Part shown: positions 1 to 8,630 of the stretch, one piece after another
How positions within the stretch are numbered: position 1 is the first letter of the stretch
Layout: every line of letters starts with the position of its first letter
NCBI RefSeq assembly: GCF_026262505.1
Contig: NC_067205.1
Location: 8,680,001 to 8,744,000 of the forward strand
Length of the DNA: 64,000 nt
Reading direction: 5' to 3'
DNA from: Trichomonas vaginalis G3
Lineage: Eukaryota; Parabasalia; Trichomonadida; Trichomonadidae
Position numbers and translations under genes: made by a program
The notes under the pieces: generated by a model
What the model was told of the DNA's origin: nothing
The model's database searches: none
The model's input: the letters and a program-made list of their open reading frames with translations, nothing else

Positions 1-411
1 TAAGTCTCTTAAGATTTTTATACAACTGTCAATGACACCAAGAGCAGAATGGTTTTGGTCGACAATGAAATATTGGTTTACATTTTTTGAACGCAGATAG
101 TTTTTAATATCGTCTGATTTGAAAGAACTTTCACAGTCAGATGTCAGTTTTGTTGGATGGTATTTGTCAACGAATATTGTCAAAGCAGTTTTCACATCTA
201 AAATATTTTTGGACCATAATGGTATGGCTTCACAGTATCTTGTGTTTTGACCAACAAATATTAGCCAGTATGGTGGTCCATCTTCTCTATACCTCGGAAT
301 GTTTTCCAAGATATCCATAAACCAAGCATTTGGTGTTGAACTAAAGATTTTTACCATGAGTGCTTTCTTTGTCGCTTTAGAAACATAGGGGTCCTTGTTT
401 GAATTCGTCAT
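1..411 (-). CDS. Polinton integrase (partial at window edge)
   Basis: The reading frame starts at 411 on the minus strand and stays open to the window edge, giving 137 residues. It reads as a retroviral-type (rve) integrase core: a first aspartate in WFMDIL, a YWLIFVGQNTRYCEAIPL strand, a second aspartate in LTSDCESSF, and an HSALGVIDS helix. These integrases insert the element DNA and cut at its terminal repeats. It is transcribed away from the neighbouring small gene at 428, so the short gap between them is probably a shared divergent promoter. The C-terminal part, where Polinton integrases often carry a chromodomain, is not visible here. Confidence 0.88.
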   Translation of the reverse strand, partial: MTNSNKDPYVSKATKKALMVKIFSSTPNAWFMDILENIPRYREDGPPYWLIFVGQNTRYCEAIPLWSKNILDVKTALTIFVDKYHPTKLTSDCESSFKSDDIKNYLRSKNVNQYFIVDQNHSALGVIDSCIKILRDL

Positions 412-427
412 TTTTAACCCATAAGAA

Positions 428-841
428 ATGGGTTTATTTGGCGCATTAGCAGGAGTCGCATCTAGATTTTTACCCGCAGTGGGAACACTAGCCAGAGGTG
501 CATTTGGAATTGGAAGGAAGATTTTGAGTACTTTAGGTATACTGAAAGAGAAAGCACAACCTATTATACAAACCGTACAGAAAGGTTGGGATGTAGCACG
601 AGATGCAGCAAATCTTATTCCAAATCCTGAAACAAGAGGAAAAGTTCAAGGATGGATGGACAATGTAGGAAGACAAGCAGGAAACTACTATAACAAAGCA
701 AATGACTACTATAACCAAGCAGGGCACTACATGGACCAAGGTGAAAGATTCTTTAACAGAGGATATAACCATGCACAACAGTGGGTAAACAACAACCAAC
801 CTCAACCGCCTCAAACGTGGGAATGTAAAATTTTTTACTGA
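428..841 (+). CDS. Small amphipathic Polinton protein, unknown
   Basis: The product is 137 residues and I do not recognise its family. The first 40 residues are rich in glycine, alanine and leucine (MGLFGALAGVASRF), which would form an amphipathic or membrane-active helix. The middle holds repeated asparagine-tyrosine motifs (NYYNKANDYYNQAGHY), and the tail is rich in proline and glutamine. A glycine-rich amphipathic start is reminiscent of membrane-lytic minor virion proteins such as adenoviral pVI, but that is only an analogy. It is the first of four genes running rightward to the polymerase, and its stop codon overlaps the motif preceding the next gene. Confidence 0.6.
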   Translation: MGLFGALAGVASRFLPAVGTLARGAFGIGRKILSTLGILKEKAQPIIQTVQKGWDVARDAANLIPNPETRGKVQGWMDNVGRQAGNYYNKANDYYNQAGHYMDQGERFFNRGYNHAQQWVNNNQPQPPQTWECKIFY

Positions 842-850
842 GATGAAATG
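832..850 (+). promoter_or_regulatory. Repeated 5' motif before small Polinton genes (copy 1)
   Basis: The string tttttactgagatgaaATG precedes and includes the start codon of the 848 gene. It recurs almost identically at 1006-1023 before the next start region. Two near-identical copies directly at start codons suggest a shared promoter or leader element, or a duplicated gene junction. Confidence 0.5.
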
Positions 851-1003
851 AACAATACAGCATTGAGACAAATGGGCTCAAGATGGCTTTGTCGGCTTCC
901 AGCAGTTACACAACCACGTGTTTGTCAAGTTCTTCCTATACCTCAAGAAGTTTTAGACCGACTTAAAAAACCTAAACAACCAGTTGAAAACAAACCAAAC
1001 TAA
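848..1003 (+). CDS. 51-residue Polinton protein, unknown
   Basis: This short frame encodes MNNTALRQMGSRWLC followed by a basic and proline-containing tail. It is supported by its position in the rightward gene run and by the 5' motif it shares with the next gene. No family is recognised. It could be a very small virion or regulatory protein. Confidence 0.45.
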   Translation: MNNTALRQMGSRWLCRLPAVTQPRVCQVLPIPQEVLDRLKKPKQPVENKPN

Positions 1004-1005
1004 AA

Positions 1006-1023
1006 TTTTTACTGAGATGAAAT
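1006..1023 (+). promoter_or_regulatory. Repeated 5' motif before small Polinton genes (copy 2)
   Basis: Second copy of the tttttactgagatgaaATG motif, placed at the start region of the next gene. Together with 832-850 it marks a conserved gene-junction sequence in this element. Confidence 0.5.
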
Positions 1024-1047
1024 GACCGAAGAAGTTGAACGGTAGAT

Positions 1048-1605
1048 TTGACACCACAAACAAAAAGTTCAGAACCATTGTCAAAACCTGTCAAAGAACT
1101 TACAGATGAAGAGAAAAATTCAATAATAGAAAGTGCCAGGTCTGGAAATACAAACCCTAACTACAAAGTCACTTTTCATAAAAATGGAACGGCAAGTATC
1201 TCAAAAAAGAAACAGACTCTCACAAATAAAATATTGAAGTCGGAAGGAGCTTTCGAGACAACAGATGGAAAAGTTTACTTCACTGACCAACAGTTCATTA
1301 TAGAACATCTCATTGACTTAGAGTCGAAATATTCTAAACTTTACAACAAACACAAAAAGTTGAAAGGAAAACAAAAACAGATGGCATATGACATTTATGA
1401 AGATGTTGACGACACAACTGTTCAAGCAAGTGAGGTAAAGTCAGATGAACCGAAAAGTGACGAAAAACCAATAGAAGAAGAGAAACCAAAAACTGAAGAA
1501 AAACCAAAACCAAAGGTTAGTTTCCAAACTAAACCAAGCCAACCTTCATTAGCTGGTATGGGTTGGCGTCAAAGACTTATGGTAGCGGGTGGTTACGTAA
1601 AGTAA
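1048..1605 (+). CDS. Charged Polinton protein, unknown
   Basis: The open frame gives about 185 residues; the true 5' end is uncertain. The N-terminal half is mixed and probably folded, with a short helical segment around FIIEHLIDLESKYSKLYNK that could form a coiled coil. The C-terminal third is a low-complexity run of lysine, glutamate and proline, followed by a glycine/arginine tail (GMGWRQRLMVAGGYVK). The end overlaps the open frame leading into the polymerase, so the two are probably co-transcribed. I recognise no family. Confidence 0.55.
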   Translation: MTPQTKSSEPLSKPVKELTDEEKNSIIESARSGNTNPNYKVTFHKNGTASISKKKQTLTNKILKSEGAFETTDGKVYFTDQQFIIEHLIDLESKYSKLYNKHKKLKGKQKQMAYDIYEDVDDTTVQASEVKSDEPKSDEKPIEEEKPKTEEKPKPKVSFQTKPSQPSLAGMGWRQRLMVAGGYVK

Positions 1606-1634
1606 AGAAAAAACATTTTTTTATTTTTATAGAA

Positions 1635-3788
1635 ATGCCCCCATATAGAATGGATAGAAGGTCTGCTAGAATAAAAACAGAGTTAGAAAGATATGGTTGG
1701 AGAGTTTCAAAGAAGTTTAAATATAGGAAGGGAAAGCCAATAAAAGTCTATGACAAATTGTCTGGTCTTCGCTATGAAATGGACTTGGAAACAGCACGCG
1801 CAAATTATCCAAACAGACTAGAGAGGTTAGAAGAAGAACGTCTTATGGACATGCCTTTCGATGTTAGTGAACCTCAAGTTGAAGGACACGACGGCTTTGC
1901 CAGGTTCTACTGGAAACATGACGAACAATTGCATCCTTTGAGAAGGAAAAAAGGAAAAGGTGAAGACGCACATGCTCCCATGGAAAGAACAAGATATGCA
2001 TATGAAAAGTATCGTGAGGTTAGAAGTAAAATTACATCTGGTCGAACCTTTACAGTAAATTTTGACGAAGGAAAGAACAAAGAAGGCTTCATGGGTGTAC
2101 TTGCTGCAATTCAAGACGGAAATAAGAAAGGATACAATCTCAGACTAACCGTAACAGATTTAGATGGTCATATATACTATGCACATGGCAATGTCACAAC
2201 AGCCGCACAACTTCTTGACGCTTTCAAGACTACAAAGAGAGAACAAATGGTTGACTCCGACTCAGACATTTTGAATGCAATTGAAGGGATTGCAAGCGTG
2301 AAGTTCGAATGGTACCAACCTAACCCTCAAGCAGTCAGACAACATGCTGGTTATTTCCCGTTCAGAAATAAGTCTGACATTGACTTAACCAGGTATGGAA
2401 TTTACAATTCAATTGAAACAATTGTCAATGAACCTTGTATTCTCACATGTCTCAGGAACTCTGGTCTTGTTACAGATGAGAAGATGAAGTATCTTGAGTC
2501 ATGTGTGAAGACAAGGTACATTCTCAGAAGTCAATTGGCAAAAGTTGCACCGTTGGCAAATGTCAATATCCGAGTCAACATTCCGACTGAGAAAGGTTCT
2601 TCACATGACGACTATGTTGTTGACTTCAAATTACCATGGTTGAAGATTGTACTTGTCCACAACCACTTCATGTTGAACGAAAGTCTTACAAACCCATTGT
2701 TCGGAAAAGGTAAGTGCAACATTGTCAGAGCTGTTAACATTCTTTTCGAGAAAGGCTTGTTGGAACCAATTCCAGATGACAAGCTGACAGAAAGTTTTGT
2801 ACCAAAAGACGAAACAAACTTTTCATTGTTGGTAAGACCAAAAGTTGTTCCAGACAAAGTTATAGCACAAAAGAAGTACACAGTTCCAAAAGGAGTTGGT
2901 TTGTTCGGATACCAACCTGAACCAGAAGAACTTCCAATGAGGTTGCAAGAACTTCAAGATGCTATAAACAAACTTCCATTGAGGCATCCAATCGACGTCA
3001 AATTGTATTGGAGAGCTTCTGAGTTAGGTCAGAAGGTTTTATATGAAACAGGTTGCTTTGACGATGTTTATGAGATAACAGGAGAAGTTTCTCAGAAGAT
3101 AAGAGACTCACTTGAATTTCCACAAACTGGACCCATTGGATGCGACAAGTTCGACTCATATGAAAAAATATACTATGTCGACCTTAACGCTGCGTACATG
3201 AGGTTTGTCCAATATATCCCGACTGGAATTCCAAACGAAGACGGTGACTTCCCGGGAAGGAACTATACAGTTGGAAAGGTCATACAACAAATGTATGATA
3301 TTAGGAAAGCTTCAAACCCCAAACTTGCAATGACACTCAAATTGCTTATGAATTCGACATGGGGATATTCCATTAAGAAACCTCAAAAGATGAAGAGTAA
3401 ACACTATGAGAAGGTCGACAACTTTGTTGAAAGGTTTTCTCCTTTTGTTTTGAAATACGAGTTCACCGAAGGTCAAAATGGCTTAGTAACCACAGTAAAA
3501 CCTATTGTCGAACATTGGTCCTACCCTCAGTTCGCAAAGGCAGTCCTTGACAACTACAACAAATTCTTCTCCGAGGTCAAATCCAAAGTGAAGGTATACT
3601 ATGAGAACATCGACGCACTCATGACGAACGAAGAAGGATACAACAAACTCATTGAAATGGGAATGGTCGGTGAAAAGATGGGCTGTTTTAAGCTAGACAA
3701 GGTATTTTCCGAAGTTCATGTAATATCGAAAAGGAAGTACTGGGGTATACTTGAAGACGGCACAGAAATAAAACATTGCATGAAATAA
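1635..3788 (+). CDS. Family B DNA polymerase (protein-primed type), fossil
   Basis: The start at 1635 (MPPYRMDRRSARIK) is preferred because the open sequence before it overlaps the previous gene. The product is about 717 residues. Polymerase palm motifs are recognisable in order: motif A near YYVDLNAAYM, motif B near KLLMNSTWGYS, and a motif C-like segment near VYYENIDALM. The pTP-like or exonuclease part upstream is divergent. This enzyme class replicates linear Polinton DNA from protein-primed ends. It is shorter than typical Polinton polymerases of about 1,000 residues or more, and I treat it as a relic. Confidence 0.85.
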   Translation: MPPYRMDRRSARIKTELERYGWRVSKKFKYRKGKPIKVYDKLSGLRYEMDLETARANYPNRLERLEEERLMDMPFDVSEPQVEGHDGFARFYWKHDEQLHPLRRKKGKGEDAHAPMERTRYAYEKYREVRSKITSGRTFTVNFDEGKNKEGFMGVLAAIQDGNKKGYNLRLTVTDLDGHIYYAHGNVTTAAQLLDAFKTTKREQMVDSDSDILNAIEGIASVKFEWYQPNPQAVRQHAGYFPFRNKSDIDLTRYGIYNSIETIVNEPCILTCLRNSGLVTDEKMKYLESCVKTRYILRSQLAKVAPLANVNIRVNIPTEKGSSHDDYVVDFKLPWLKIVLVHNHFMLNESLTNPLFGKGKCNIVRAVNILFEKGLLEPIPDDKLTESFVPKDETNFSLLVRPKVVPDKVIAQKKYTVPKGVGLFGYQPEPEELPMRLQELQDAINKLPLRHPIDVKLYWRASELGQKVLYETGCFDDVYEITGEVSQKIRDSLEFPQTGPIGCDKFDSYEKIYYVDLNAAYMRFVQYIPTGIPNEDGDFPGRNYTVGKVIQQMYDIRKASNPKLAMTLKLLMNSTWGYSIKKPQKMKSKHYEKVDNFVERFSPFVLKYEFTEGQNGLVTTVKPIVEHWSYPQFAKAVLDNYNKFFSEVKSKVKVYYENIDALMTNEEGYNKLIEMGMVGEKMGCFKLDKVFSEVHVISKRKYWGILEDGTEIKHCMK

Positions 3789-3917
3789 AAAAATTTTATT
3801 CGAATTTGAATTTAAATGTGGGGAATTCTTGGTCTCAAACTCATATATAACCTGTTTGTTTGTATTTTCGTCGACTATGGCACGAGACACAAACATTGAC
3901 CAAACGGACAAAAAGTG

Positions 3918-3922
3918 TCATT
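3918..3922 (+). promoter_or_regulatory. Initiator-like TCATT before 3927 gene
   Basis: The context AAAAAGTGTCATTTCAG lies directly before the ATG at 3927. TCATT fits the trichomonad initiator consensus TCA-pyrimidine-T/A, which lies within about 20 nt of the start codon. The same AAAAAGTGTCATTT string precedes the minus-strand gene starting at 7230. Confidence 0.6.
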
Positions 3923-3926
3923 TCAG

Positions 3927-4190
3927 ATGGTCAAGCAGCCAATCGCATTCGAGCACTTCGAAGAAGCCTTACGTTCCAAGGGAGAGGGTGTCTGGTGCAA
4001 GGCAGAGGTCATGAGACTCTACGAGCAGTACATCCTCAATGCCTGGGAGGACAAATCGTCCTTGGATTGGCAATTCTACCAACTCCTCTGGGACGACCTC
4101 CTACGCAACTGGGATAACGAAAGAGTCCAATTCAAAGGTCGGGAACTAATTTTGCAAATGACCATTAATTTAACCTACTTATCCAACTAA
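3927..4190 (+). CDS. 87-residue Polinton protein, unknown
   Basis: The ATG at 3927 is chosen because an initiator-like TCATT sits five bases upstream. The product begins MVKQPIAFEHFEEAL and is helical and rich in tryptophan (WEDKSSLDWQFYQLLWDDLLRNWDNE). No family is recognised. It follows the polymerase on the same strand, with its own promoter motif. It could be a small DNA-binding or virion accessory protein, but nothing in the sequence proves this. Confidence 0.5.
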   Translation: MVKQPIAFEHFEEALRSKGEGVWCKAEVMRLYEQYILNAWEDKSSLDWQFYQLLWDDLLRNWDNERVQFKGRELILQMTINLTYLSN

Positions 4191-4239
4191 ACACCTAAAT
4201 TTACTCGGGGTTTCCCCCTAAAATAAAATTTTTTTACTC

Positions 4240-4926
4240 TTAGAACCACTCGAGGTTCTCCTTACGGTTGTTGAGCTTGTCACCGTCAATGTGTCTGACC
4301 TTCGTCTTCTTGTTTGGATTTGGAACCCATTGCATACCGACAAGCCTTCCCATGGAAATTGTACCGTAATTCCGAAGAGTAAGGCTCAAGTGTCCCAAGT
4401 TGTTGAGGACTGGGGTAAGAACCTTGCCGGTCTCCTTGTTGCGGATTTTGTATGGGTAGGGTTGGGAAATTTCATAACCGTCATCGGCAACAAGGGTTGC
4501 CCAAACTTCCTTTTCTTCGTGTTTCTCTTCTTCTTCCTCTTCTTCTTCGTGTTTCTCTTCTTCCTCGAAAATTCCTTCTTCAATTTGGTACTCACGAAGT
4601 ACGGTGTTGCATGTTCTGTCCTTTCCGAGTACCTTCCAGATGGCGTCTATCTCTTCGAAGAAACGGTAGATGAGTCTGGCAAGGTTGGTTCTCTCTTGTA
4701 TTGCGCAAGGTTTCCGCGAAATCGTTCAGGCATTTCTCATTGGAAGCTTGGTTCATGAGGAACTTCACTTTGAGATTGGTCATCTCTTCATAAGACTACT
4801 TTGGATAGTCTTAATGGTGTTGTCAGATGAGCGTTCAATTGGCAATTTGATTTGAACTGGGCGCTTGTCTGGCAACCTTGAAAGGACATCTGCCATTGAG
4901 TTTGGCTTCGGTGCTTGTTCGGACAT
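4240..4926 (-). pseudogene. HNH/NUMOD4-like endonuclease gene relic in Polinton
   Basis: The minus strand encodes a protein whose C-terminal part is clearly related to NUMOD4/HNH homing-type nucleases: a DGYEIS segment, a TGKVLTPVLNN strand, SMGRLVGMQWVPNPN, and the HIDGDKLNNRKENLEWF signature just before the stop. A glutamate-rich linker precedes it, and the N-terminus starts MSEQAPKPNSMADVL. Such nucleases are common in phages and giant viruses and in some mobile genes. The gene is broken. The acidic linker explains the CTT-repeat tract near 4500-4570. Confidence 0.75.
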
Positions 4927-4958
4927 CGAAAAAATGAAGTGGTTTGAGAATGACGGTT

Positions 4959-5543
4959 TTACTTCAAAAAGCTTGTTATGACGGTTAAGTCATACAACAA
5001 GTTTAAAATAATATCTTGTTCTTCTTCTGAACGTTTGTTGTCTCTTCCGATAAAAGTTTCGAACATGAGAACCAAAAAACGTTTTTTGAGATTGCGGAAG
5101 AGTTCAGGCAAACGTTCATATTCTGGATATGTTGGGAGCAGTTCGAAACATCTGAGCTGACTTTCGGACAAAATTGGGACAATGTCAACAAATTCATCTT
5201 TGGTCGGACTGCTTGAAGGTAAGTCCCTTACATGTAAGTAGCTCTGGTAAAGTCTTCTCATTTCTGCTAACTTTTGGAGTATAGCTTCGTAGTTTAGAAG
5301 TTTTAATTTTAATTGTCTTATTCCACTCTTGACATCTAAACGGTAACTATCCATGAGGTCAAGAGTAGCTTTGGTAGCTTTAAGTGGAGCTATCTGTTCC
5401 TTGACTTCTGCAATTTTGGTTGCAATTGTGATTTGAGCTCCTTCAAGTTCGCCGTCTATGTCGTTCTCAACACCTTCAACTATAGCTTGAAACTCTTCAT
5501 CGGTCCATTGAGATTGGTGTGGGACGAATTTAACTTGCTTCAT
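4959..5543 (-). CDS. Coiled-coil Polinton protein, unknown
   Basis: A complete 194-residue frame starting MKQVKFVPHQSQWTDEEF. The central region (about residues 40-100) is strongly helical, with regularly spaced leucines and many lysine/glutamate pairs, typical of a coiled coil. The C-terminal half has an aromatic and acidic part (LPTYPEYERLPELFRNL). No family is recognised. It lies between the HNH relic and another unknown gene, all leftward. Confidence 0.6.
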   Translation of the reverse strand: MKQVKFVPHQSQWTDEEFQAIVEGVENDIDGELEGAQITIATKIAEVKEQIAPLKATKATLDLMDSYRLDVKSGIRQLKLKLLNYEAILQKLAEMRRLYQSYLHVRDLPSSSPTKDEFVDIVPILSESQLRCFELLPTYPEYERLPELFRNLKKRFLVLMFETFIGRDNKRSEEEQDIILNLLYDLTVITSFLK

Positions 5544-5665
5544 TCAAAAAAAGAAAAAAATGTTTTTACTCAAAGCGTGCCATGTATATGGCTATAAGAA
5601 ACTTACCAGAAGGCTTCTTCTTCATATGCGTAAAAACATAAAAAAGTGAAGTTAAAATGAGATGT

Positions 5666-6052
5666 TTACTGAACTGGCTGAAGAACTGGCTGAATGTCGC
5701 CTTCACAGGTTATGTAGAACGGCTGACCCGAGAAGTGAAGGAGAGACTGAATTGCCAATTTCATATGGGGTAGGGGGTTCTCCTTGTTTGGTATTTTTAT
5801 CCAAGGACGTTTGTTTAGGAACTTAACAAGAGCTTCTCTTTTGGCGTCCTTTATGTCATTGTAGGCTGTCCCGACTGGTATTTGAATTGGAATTCCAGTC
5901 GAAGTCTCGAGCTGAAGTGTAGACCTTCCAGAAATAGAGATGAACTTGACCTTGGGCTTCATTACCTTGCGCAAGTAGTCTTTTAAGCAGTCGTTAATTT
6001 CAATTAGGTAAATTGCCTCGTCAAGTCTTTCTTGCATTCCAAGTTCTTCCAT
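5666..6052 (-). CDS. Polinton protein of the divergent gene pair, unknown
   Basis: I place the start at 6052 (MEELGMQERLDEAIYLIEIN); the open sequence further upstream is promoter minisatellite. The product is about 128 residues, mixed alpha/beta, ending in a glutamine- and proline-containing tail. It is transcribed divergently from the proline-rich gene at 6190. A truncated relative of its first residues (EGFDKTIYLIELPE) lies leftward of the big minisatellite near 8100-8175, so this gene start and its promoter were duplicated. Confidence 0.55.
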   Translation of the reverse strand: MEELGMQERLDEAIYLIEINDCLKDYLRKVMKPKVKFISISGRSTLQLETSTGIPIQIPVGTAYNDIKDAKREALVKFLNKRPWIKIPNKENPLPHMKLAIQSLLHFSGQPFYITCEGDIQPVLQPVQ

Positions 6053-6189
6053 CCGACAGGAAAATATTTTCCCGACAACTGGAAAAAATTTTCCTGTTGT
6101 TCGTCCGTAAACCATTCAAATTTTCGAAAATTGAGAACTTTTTGGTCGAACTTCAGAAAAAGTTTTTCCTTCCGACAGGACACAAACAG
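6053..6189. promoter_or_regulatory. Divergent promoter cassette (short copy)
   Basis: This 137-bp interval separates two divergent start codons. It holds a few units of the TTCC-gac-AGGAAAA palindromic repeat and the segment accattcaaattttcgaaa. The same flanks and the same segment recur at about 8130-8640, where the repeat number is much larger, so the cassette was duplicated as a block. Confidence 0.6.
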
Positions 6190-6777
6190 ATGACTGACGT
6201 CCCACCAACCGAGTCCATTCCCAAACCAGAAGAACCTAAAGCACCAGCCCCTGCACCTCAGTTCCAGCAAGTACCTCAGTTCCAGCAAGTACCTCCGTAT
6301 TACTACCAATTTCCACCTCAAGGTTACTACCCACCACAAGGCTTCCCGAACTACCCTCCTCAACCTATGCCTTACTTCCCCAACCCTTGGATGTTCCAGC
6401 AAGCTCCACCCCAGCAATTCCAATCTCAATCCCAATCGAAGAGAGACCAAGACTTCGAAGAAGGTCTGAACCGCTTACGCAAAGAGTATGCTACAGCTCC
6501 AATGGAAGATGACAGGCTTTCAGTCTCTTCCCTCAAATCGACCGATTCGACTCGTACCACAGATTCGGTCAAAGACAGAGACGACTACCTCAAGCAGTCT
6601 GAGAGACTCTTCATCTTACAGCCATTTACAGTTGGAGCTCTCAAGAACATGCGCAATTACGAAGGTCAGACACCAGCTGGAGACCGCAAAACAGACATAC
6701 TCGCAAGAGCCGTCCAGCTCGTCAAGACAAAGACTGAGATAGTCGACTTCATTCTTGCAGCTTGCCCATACAAGTAA
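6190..6777 (+). CDS. Proline/glutamine-rich Polinton protein
   Basis: The ATG at 6190 gives 195 residues. Residues 1-80 are low complexity, with PQFQQVPQFQQVPPYYYQF type repeats, like a disordered assembly or virion tail. Residues 90-195 look folded and helical, with many charged residues and a conserved-looking end (KTKTEIVDFILAACPYK). No family is recognised. The first 16 codons were copied to 8631 together with the promoter. Confidence 0.6.
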   Translation: MTDVPPTESIPKPEEPKAPAPAPQFQQVPQFQQVPPYYYQFPPQGYYPPQGFPNYPPQPMPYFPNPWMFQQAPPQQFQSQSQSKRDQDFEEGLNRLRKEYATAPMEDDRLSVSSLKSTDSTRTTDSVKDRDDYLKQSERLFILQPFTVGALKNMRNYEGQTPAGDRKTDILARAVQLVKTKTEIVDFILAACPYK

Positions 6778-6805
6778 AAAAATAAACAATTACGAGTTAA
6801 ACTTT

Positions 6806-7006
6806 TTATTCTTTCTTTTCTGAGTTGTTTAGAGCTGGTTTCTCTTGTAGGAACCTTTCGTACTCTTCCATGGTCATGTAATTGCGAATTTTGTACGCAA
6901 TTCCAGGTTCGTTGTTTTTGAACCTTACGTATGTAACGCTTCCATCCTCCTCAGGGAAGTAAGCTGCTAACATCTGACCAAGTTTTCTCGGTGACTCGGA
7001 GCTCAT
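6806..7006 (-). CDS. 66-residue Polinton protein, unknown
   Basis: A small complete frame starting MSSESPRKLGQMLAAYF. It contains a beta-type segment (SVTYVRFKNNEPGIAYKIR) and a charged tail. The stretch aaaaagtgaca just upstream resembles the promoter block of its neighbour. No family is recognised. Confidence 0.5.
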   Translation of the reverse strand: MSSESPRKLGQMLAAYFPEEDGSVTYVRFKNNEPGIAYKIRNYMTMEEYERFLQEKPALNNSEKKE

Positions 7007-7041
7007 AAAAATGTCACTTTTTAAACGTTAAGTTTTTAGTC

Positions 7042-7230
7042 TTATTTTACCCTTTGTTTGTCAAGGTAGTATTGGAGCGCAATTTCTCCAAATTCTCTGT
7101 GTCGGAGTTCTTCAGCATTTTCCAAGGTGTACCTGGAGAACTCAAAGAAGTTGTCAAGAACATACTGCCATGCTGCTCTTCTGAGTTCGTCGGTATTTTG
7201 GAAGTGTTGCACCTTCGAGTCTTCTGACAT
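7042..7230 (-). CDS. 62-residue Polinton protein, unknown
   Basis: A small complete frame beginning MSEDSKVQHFQNTDEL, predicted to be all helical and charged. It has a good initiator context (gtgTCATTTTTTTC then ATG). It forms a leftward pair with the 6806 gene, each with its own promoter motif. The function is unknown. Confidence 0.5.
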   Translation of the reverse strand: MSEDSKVQHFQNTDELRRAAWQYVLDNFFEFSRYTLENAEELRHREFGEIALQYYLDKQRVK

Positions 7231-7236
7231 GAAAAA

Positions 7237-7241
7237 AATGA
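7237..7241 (-). promoter_or_regulatory. Initiator-like TCATT before 7230 gene
   Basis: On the minus strand the string AAAAAGTGTCATTTTTTTC precedes the start codon at 7230. It matches the block before the 3927 gene on the other strand, suggesting a shared Polinton promoter adapted to the host initiator system. Confidence 0.6.
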
Positions 7242-7475
7242 CACTTTTTCATTATATAACTGTTATTTTTTGACGAAGAGAACTTTTGCACTTCGTAAAA
7301 AAAATCCCTGAAATCGTGAAAAATTGCGAGTACGTAAAAAACCGTAGTCGCCAAAACTCATGAAAATCGTAAAAAAAACTCTATGAAATCATATCTTTTA
7401 TACAAGATATGAAAAAATAAAATAACGCTAGTTTTTTTTAAAATATTTTTTTTATTTTGTATGTAAGAACAGGAA

Positions 7476-8087
7476 ATGACAAACACTGAGTTTGAAACAG
7501 TCAAAAAGATAGACAATGACACCAAAGTGGTTAGAATTGGTGATTTAGACGTAAGATACTCAAAGAAATACAACAAATATTCTTTGTCAGACATTATATC
7601 TCCATCTGGAAAGAAAACACACCATTGGGTTGGAATTGCTTCAACTCAGAAAATTTTGACAAGAAATCCTGAGCTTATGATATCGGTAAGATTCTGTGGA
7701 ACTACAGCATATCTCATTGACAAAAGTCTTATACCAATAGTTTTGTTATGGATTGACCCAGTTGTTGGATATAATTTCATAACATATGGTTCATTCGATA
7801 CGGAACGTTGCAGTGAGGGCTTACTTTACATCGTTCAGAAACCGAAGGACTTCAATACAAAGAGATATAAGATAGGAAGAACATATAATATAACTCAAAG
7901 ATATGACAGTATAGTCAATAGAGTTAAGGTTGTGTTTGTGAATGATATGAGAGCTGCTGAAACAGAACTACTTGAAAAGTTTGAGAAAATGTATGGTGCT
8001 CCCATAAAAGGTAAAGAAACGTTTGAAGTAGATGAGATAGATAAAGCTATAAAATTATTTGACGAAGTTGCTGAAAAATACATGTAA
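7476..8087 (+). CDS. KilA-N plus T5orf172 (GIY-YIG) domain protein
   Basis: A complete 203-residue frame. Residues about 20-75 (VRYSKKYNKYSLSDII then HHWVGIASTQKILTRN) resemble a KilA-N type DNA-binding domain. Residues about 112-195 (EGLLYIVQKP, KRYKIGRT, AAETELLEKFEKMYG, GKETFEV) match the T5orf172/MUG113 branch of the GIY-YIG nucleases. The same domain pair is frequent in giant viruses, phages and baculovirus BRO-like proteins. It probably binds DNA and may cut or remodel it; no direct role in Polintons is established. The frame looks intact. Confidence 0.78.
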   Translation: MTNTEFETVKKIDNDTKVVRIGDLDVRYSKKYNKYSLSDIISPSGKKTHHWVGIASTQKILTRNPELMISVRFCGTTAYLIDKSLIPIVLLWIDPVVGYNFITYGSFDTERCSEGLLYIVQKPKDFNTKRYKIGRTYNITQRYDSIVNRVKVVFVNDMRAAETELLEKFEKMYGAPIKGKETFEVDEIDKAIKLFDEVAEKYM

Positions 8088-8179
8088 AGCGTTTATTTTT
8101 GGTCTTTTGTGAAAGTCAGATGGCTCAGGTAGCTCTATAAGGTAAATTGTCTTGTCAAATCCTTCTGACATTCCGAGTC

Positions 8180-8625
8180 CTTCCTTCCGACAGGAAAAGT
8201 TTTTCCTTCCAACAGGAAAAAAATTTCCTTCCAACAGGAAAAAAATTTCCTTCCTACAGGAAAAGTTTTTCCTTCCTACAGGAAAAAATTTCCTTCCTAC
8301 AGGAAAAAATTTTCCTTCCAACTGGAAAAAATTTTCCTTCCGACAGGAAAAATTTTTCCTGTTGTCCGTCCGTAAACCATTCAAATTTTCGAAAATTGAG
8401 AACTTTTTGGCCGGCCTTCAGGAAAAATTTTTCTTTCCGACAGGAAAAATTTTTCTTTCCGACAGGAAAAATTTTTCTTTCCGACAGGAAAAGTTTTTCT
8501 TTCCGACAGGAAAAGTTTTTCTTTCCGACAGGAAAAGTTTTTCTTTCCGACAGGAAAAGTCCTTCCTTCCGACAGGAAAAGTCCTTCCTTCCAACTGGAA
8601 GAACTCTTCCTTCCGACAGGACACA
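8180..8625. repeat. 22-bp palindromic minisatellite
   Basis: About 19 units of 21-22 bp with the core cttccgacaggaaaa. Each unit is itself an inverted repeat (TTTTTCCT, six-base loop, AGGAAAAA), so it can form hairpins on either strand. The array is split near 8360-8410 by accattcaaattttcgaaaa, the segment also found at about 6112-6140. Since 22 is not a multiple of three, the array has long open frames in several phases that are not genes. Confidence 0.85.
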
Positions 8626-8630
8626 AACGA

